DNA from: Clostridia bacterium
GTDB taxonomy: Bacteria > Bacillota > Clostridia > Christensenellales > Borkfalkiaceae
Length of the DNA: 9,479 nt
Direction of reading: 5' to 3'
NCBI GenBank assembly: GCA_021205485.1
Contig: JAJPXK010000067.1
Coordinates: 1-9,479 of the forward strand
Positions 6,022 through 9,479 of the stretch are shown one piece after another (the first letter of the stretch is position 1; each line of letters begins with the position of its first letter). A program made the position numbers and the translations under genes. Under the pieces are notes generated by a model. That model was not told the DNA's origin, made no database searches, and was given only the letters and a program-made list of their open reading frames with translations.

Positions 6022-6922
6022 ATTACAACTTAAACAGCTTGCGGCAAAGATGCGCGAAGCCGAATACAAGGGACTTTCTGAAGAAGAAATTGAAAGCCGC
6101 GAAAAGCAGAAACAGGAACGCCGCGAAAAAAATATCCACATATTGAACAGCACGATAGATATTTGCTCGGACAGCTATAACGCGGGGCTGATGCGCGAGG
6201 CGCGGGTATTTTTGCCCGCAGATATAGCCGAATTAAAAGCAGGATTGCCAAGCGGCGGCACGGCAAGCTGTAAATATAGCTGCGAAAATATAGATACCCT
6301 CGCGCTTGCGCAGCGTAAATATAACGACCTGAAACACGAGGGAATTGAGCCGAAAATTCTTGTCCTGAATATGGCGAGCGCTACAACGCCCGGCGGACAG
6401 ACCCGTAGCGGCGCGGACGCGCAGGAAGAAGAACTTTGCCGCAGAACTTCGCTATTATTATCTCTGGAAAGCAAACAGGCGAAAAGCTACTACGACTATA
6501 ACAACTCGCTGAAAACCCGTATGCGGTCTGACGCCGTCATACTATCCCCCTACGCGGAAGTTATAAAAGACAGTTGCGGCGAAATACTTTCCAACCCGTT
6601 CCCCGTATCGGTTATAAGCTGCGCCGCGCCTATGATTCGGCTCGGCCTGGAGGGCATGTCGCAAGCGGAATACGAGGAAATATTATATAATCGCATACAA
6701 AGCGTTTTAACCGTGGCGGCTTCGCAAAACTACCGCCATCTGATTTTAGGCGCGTTTGGTTGCGGGATATATGGCAACGACGCCGCCACCGTATCTTATT
6801 TATTTGACAAGGCTTTTAAAAAATTGCCTTATACTTTTGAAAGCGCAGACTTCGCCGTACTCTGCCGCCCCGACAAAGATTACAACTATAAACAGTTTTG
6901 CAGATACTTCCCGCCGAAATAA
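6005..6922 (+). CDS. DUF2263/TIGR02452-type microbial PARG-like ADP-ribose hydrolase
   Basis: Seen: 305 residues. Residues 1-45 are highly charged and probably helical. The core starts near residue 46 and contains NMASATTPGGQTRSGADAQ followed by E141-E-E143-LCRRTSL, the bacterial PARG signature (a glycine loop, 6-8 residues, then QEE). LILGAFGCGIYGND (246-259) is the second ADP-ribose-binding loop of the macrodomain fold. Known: family members remove ADP-ribose or poly(ADP-ribose), with the second Glu of QEE as catalyst. Odd: the usual GGG is GG-Gln132, while QEE is intact, so substrate preference may differ. AGAGG precedes ATG 6005, and the start lies within the upstream sirtuin, so translation is likely coupled. 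Context: an eraser beside two putative writers fits reversible ADP-ribosylation. It differs from the zinc macrodomain of classic SirTM operons. The fold is confident; the chemistry is inferred. Confidence 0.85.
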   Translation: MATPDELQLKQLAAKMREAEYKGLSEEEIESREKQKQERREKNIHILNSTIDICSDSYNAGLMREARVFLPADIAELKAGLPSGGTASCKYSCENIDTLALAQRKYNDLKHEGIEPKILVLNMASATTPGGQTRSGADAQEEELCRRTSLLLSLESKQAKSYYDYNNSLKTRMRSDAVILSPYAEVIKDSCGEILSNPFPVSVISCAAPMIRLGLEGMSQAEYEEILYNRIQSVLTVAASQNYRHLILGAFGCGIYGNDAATVSYLFDKAFKKLPYTFESADFAVLCRPDKDYNYKQFCRYFPPK

Positions 6923-6977
6923 AAGCAAACGTCAAACCTATTTGAAAGTTTAAATACTCATTCTCCTCTTTAAACGA

Positions 6978-7026
6978 TAAGCAAAAAACGACCGCAGGCA
7001 CAATATTCCGCGGTCGTTTTTGCTTA
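6978..7026. terminator. Strong bidirectional terminator between convergent genes
   Basis: TAAGCAAAAAACGACCGC (6978-6995) pairs with GCGGTCGTTTTTGCTTA (7010-7026), leaving one A bulged and a 14-nt loop. The GC core is CGACCGC/GCGGTCG, flanked by A6 on the left and T5 on the right, so it ends transcription in both directions. It separates the sirtuin-PARG cluster from the HD-RyR-SLOG gene. The rest of 6923-7076 has only a weak GTTTAAA/TTTAAAC inverted repeat (6948-6975). Confidence 0.9.
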
Positions 7027-7076
7027 ATTCAATTATAAATCCCGAAAAGTTATGAAGCGAAAAATTCAGGGCGCCG

Positions 7077-9383
7077 TTATCTGTGGCAGCGGACAATACG
7101 TATGTCGTCGCCAAACCGCAAGCCCCGTTCCTCGGCCATCTTCAGGCAATGATACGTGCCGCCCCTGTTTACAGGGTTCCCCTCGCGGTCAAACAGAGGC
7201 GATTCCGCACCGTCCCAGAGGGCGATCACCTTGTCGCATTTGTCGATATTGTACTTCGCACAACTTACGAAAGAATCTTCCTTCGCCGAAAATTCTTTGA
7301 ATACCGCCGTCTGCGACAGCAACAGCCTCAGCCTCATTTCGTCATCCGCCGTATAGTCAACGCCGTTTTCCAGGGCGTCTTTGCGGACGTACTCTATAAA
7401 ATCGTCATAGGCGTACGGAAGAGTCGCTTTTACCGTCAGGCCGAGCTCGTTCGCGCATTCTGCTATAAGCTGATCGGCGCCGTAAGCAAAGCCGGTGCGG
7501 ACTATTACGCGGTGCGTTTTGCTGTATTCCTGTAAAATCTCAGTAACTTTTTCTTTCAGCTTTTTTTCGCTGTCTGAATAATACCTGTGACCTATCCCCG
7601 CCACCACAAGGTCGGGCTTTCGGCCTGAACGGTACGCGTATATGCGGATATTGTTGCCGAACTTTTTAAGCATAGGTATTATATTTTCTATCATAAGCTC
7701 GTCCTTTTTTCTATCTTCTTCAGATAAAAGTTCGTAAGGGACAAGGCAATTATGAAATTTCTTTTTGTTGCGGTCTTCGGTAGAATAAAAATCTTTGCCT
7801 TTTTCGCCGTACTTCCAGCCCTGATTTATTTTTTCTCTTACCCAGCGCAGGTGCTCTTCGCGGCACAAAAAGCCTAAATTGTCCGAACCGCTCGTGCCGT
7901 AATCGCCCTTTTTGAAATCTTCCACAACGGGGTAATCCAGGTCTTTGCTGCTGTAAAAACAGTTGATAAGCTCAAGCTTCTGTGCGTAAGACTTTGCCTG
8001 CTCTATATTTGAAACCTTAAATTCCAGCGACAATTTGCTGAAATCGTCATTGATGCGGTCGGCAGTATTTTTGCACAGATCGCAGTAACTCGCGTGAATG
8101 GCTTTGGCGAAATCGCAGAGATTTATAAAACTGTTGTCAGAAGCGTAAATCTGTGTTTTCTTCTCTTTCTTGCGTTCTACGGCTTTCGCAGTTATAACAA
8201 GCCCCGAAGATATATACCCTTCGTATTTTTTGACTTTGTCGTCCTTCTCAACCTCTCCGCCGAGAATTTTGCAGACAAATACGTCTGACTGTATCTCTTC
8301 AAAACTTTTATTGATCCGCGTTTTGCCGTCTTCCGACAGCACCGCGCAGCTATCGAAGTTGTAAGTCGCCGATATCGCGTTATCCGATATGTTAAACTCA
8401 ACGCTCCACGCAATAGGGTCGCGCTTGCTCGCTTTGCCGTACGCCATTCTGTCCCATACCTGCAATTCGTCGCAAAGTATAAGAAGATATGCCAGGGGAT
8501 GCTCGTCCAAAGAGATAGGATGGCGGGCATTTTCGCTGTACTTGTTAAAATTGTTATGCAGCAAAATGGCCGTAAGTACGTCTACTCGTTCGTTGTTCAC
8601 CGTAAAATTTGGCGACAACAACAATTTCTTCGCCAAAATTACGGCGCTGAAATAGCCGTGGTCCATAAAATCTTTTTGCCTTATAACTCTCTGCAGCAGT
8701 TCGTCGCAGACTTCTTTGCAGTCATACCCCTCCCGAAGGTTCAGGCCGTATGCGAGAAGGCTGTTTAACGAGTCAAATTTATAATCCTCCGACAAACAGC
8801 CGTTAAGCCTTTCCTGCGTTTTTTCATCTATGGCGATAAAGCTTTCTATATTGCCGAAAGATACATAGGGGAAAACTGCGGCGGAGCCCTTCCCCCAGAG
8901 TTCTTCGTTGTAGCCTTTTATCTGTTCGTGCGCAAGCTGATAGGGATACCCGATATCGTGGAACAGCGAAACCAGACCCCATGAATGTAAAAAGTTCAAC
9001 GCCCCGACATCGTTATCCGAGTAATCGTAAAAATCGAGAAAAGTCTTTCGGTATACCGAATCGTTCGCATATATTGCCAGCCCGATCGCAAAAACGTAGA
9101 CCGAATGCGAATAGTGGTCGCGGTGTTTATTCAGAAGTTCGCCCGAATGATACTCATGGTCGGAAAGCAATTCCAACAATTTCTGAGTATTGTCGTACCC
9201 CTCGCCGAAAAGCTTAAAAATTTCGCTGAAGCAGAAGTAAACTACAAAGGCGTCTTCCTTGCTGCCGCTTTTTAAAAAAGTTTCCAGCGATTTTTTAAAA
9301 CATAATTTATCGCTTTCCCAATCCCCGCCTGTACCTTTCACAATATCAAAAAATTTACCGCTTAGCTGCGATATTGTACTCAT
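7077..9383 (-). CDS. HD-RyR-SLOG multidomain protein, putative nucleotide-sensing conflict effector
   Basis: Seen: 768 residues, three recognisable parts. (a) HD-type phosphohydrolase, about 60-330: H87/H90/H93 region, L-F-H142-D143-I-G-Y-P, DHGYFSA (241-247), LLHNN (H276), CDELQVWDR (304-312), metal-site positions typical of the HD superfamily and like the HD-CE subtype. (b) RyR domain, about 505-575: EEHLRWV, QGWKYG (521-526), H544, LVPYELL, then a run of acidic and basic residues. (c) SLOG Rossmann-like domain, about 590-768: GIGHR (596-600), TGFAYGAD (630-637), a P656 loop, VIALWDG (719-725) and GGT (741-743). Known: SLOG and RyR domains are proposed nucleotide-ligand sensors in bacterial conflict systems, and HD domains often cut nucleotides. 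GGGAGA precedes the ATG. Inferred: SLOG/RyR sense an NAD+/ADP-ribose-type signal and gate HD activity. Domain calls are from motifs by eye; the middle region 330-500 is unassigned. Confidence 0.85.
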   Translation of the reverse strand: MSTISQLSGKFFDIVKGTGGDWESDKLCFKKSLETFLKSGSKEDAFVVYFCFSEIFKLFGEGYDNTQKLLELLSDHEYHSGELLNKHRDHYSHSVYVFAIGLAIYANDSVYRKTFLDFYDYSDNDVGALNFLHSWGLVSLFHDIGYPYQLAHEQIKGYNEELWGKGSAAVFPYVSFGNIESFIAIDEKTQERLNGCLSEDYKFDSLNSLLAYGLNLREGYDCKEVCDELLQRVIRQKDFMDHGYFSAVILAKKLLLSPNFTVNNERVDVLTAILLHNNFNKYSENARHPISLDEHPLAYLLILCDELQVWDRMAYGKASKRDPIAWSVEFNISDNAISATYNFDSCAVLSEDGKTRINKSFEEIQSDVFVCKILGGEVEKDDKVKKYEGYISSGLVITAKAVERKKEKKTQIYASDNSFINLCDFAKAIHASYCDLCKNTADRINDDFSKLSLEFKVSNIEQAKSYAQKLELINCFYSSKDLDYPVVEDFKKGDYGTSGSDNLGFLCREEHLRWVREKINQGWKYGEKGKDFYSTEDRNKKKFHNCLVPYELLSEEDRKKDELMIENIIPMLKKFGNNIRIYAYRSGRKPDLVVAGIGHRYYSDSEKKLKEKVTEILQEYSKTHRVIVRTGFAYGADQLIAECANELGLTVKATLPYAYDDFIEYVRKDALENGVDYTADDEMRLRLLLSQTAVFKEFSAKEDSFVSCAKYNIDKCDKVIALWDGAESPLFDREGNPVNRGGTYHCLKMAEERGLRFGDDIRIVRCHR

Positions 9384-9423
9384 AAAATTTCTCCCGTGTA
9401 ACCTGAATTCAATCTGAAAAACA

Positions 9424-9442
9424 CATAATTTCTCAAATTATG
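9424..9442. promoter_or_regulatory. Perfect inverted repeat at the likely transcription start of the HD-RyR-SLOG gene
   Basis: CATAATTT-CTC-AAATTATG is an 8-bp perfect inverted repeat lying 5 nt downstream of the -10, so it overlaps the expected start point. In the RNA, a run of five U follows soon after. It may be a repressor operator or an early RNA hairpin that limits transcription. No regulator gene for it lies in the window, unless the encoded protein acts on it. Confidence 0.5.
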
Positions 9443-9447
9443 AGTTA

Positions 9448-9476
9448 ATTATACCATTAAACTGAAAATATTACAA
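9448..9476 (-). promoter_or_regulatory. Sigma-A promoter of the HD-RyR-SLOG gene
   Basis: Minus-strand reading: -35 TTGTAA (9471-9476), 17-nt spacer, -10 TATAAT (9448-9453) with extended TGG. The leader to the ATG at 9383 is about 60 nt. The gene therefore appears to have its own promoter and to be monocistronic on its 5' side. Confidence 0.75.
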
Positions 9477-9479
9477 TAC

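Noticed and set aside
6948..6975. GTTTAAA/TTTAAAC inverted repeat after the PARG-like gene
   Set aside because: All but one pair is AT, the loop is long and no T-run follows. The terminator at 6978-7026 accounts for the region.
7083..9217. Several plus-strand frames (7083-7535, 8389-8768, 8981-9217)
   Set aside because: They lie antisense within the 768-codon HD-RyR-SLOG gene, lack ribosome sites and show no domain resemblance.

Overview
The window looks like an accessory chromosomal region of a Bacillota bacterium, most likely a gut-type Clostridia. The clues are AT-rich intergenic DNA with strong TTGnnn/TATAAT promoters, G-rich Shine-Dalgarno sites before most genes, a lipoprotein carrying Clostridia-style Cys-rich repeats, and an AlbA-like gene family common in that class. 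I cannot name the species. I see no tRNA, rRNA, CRISPR array or transposase, and no gene-free stretch longer than about 300 bases.

Layout. (1) 1-804, minus strand: the 5' part of a lipoprotein gene with a tandem 138-bp repeat, cut off by the window edge, preceded by a strong promoter and a structured leader that looks like an attenuator. (2) 827-2079, minus: a decayed gene of the AlbA_2/Schlafen-type 'putative DNA-binding' family, broken by a frameshift and apparently by a large internal deletion. (3) 2274-4212, plus: a TetR regulator and two nitroreductase-family genes. A TetR-type palindrome fills the spacer of the regulator's own promoter. (4) 4271-6922, plus: a tight cluster of a CxxCxxCC (YkgJ-like) protein, two tandem class-M-like sirtuins and a DUF2263/microbial-PARG-type ADP-ribose hydrolase. 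Two of its three junctions overlap and the third is 10 nt. (5) 6978-7026: a strong bidirectional terminator. (6) 7077-9383, minus: a convergent 768-residue protein with HD, RyR and SLOG domains, whose promoter and a palindrome at its likely start site lie at the right edge.

Reading. Region 4 is a candidate ADP-ribosylation cassette. The two sirtuins have Gln where deacetylating sirtuins have the catalytic His, as in SirTM enzymes, and would be the writers. The PARG-type enzyme would be the eraser. The classic SirTM partners (GcvH-L, LplA2, zinc macrodomain) are not in the window. The facing HD-RyR-SLOG protein is built from domains tied to nucleotide sensing and phosphohydrolysis in bacterial conflict systems. 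It may read or degrade an NAD+/ADP-ribose-derived signal, but this link is inferred from proximity and domain themes only.
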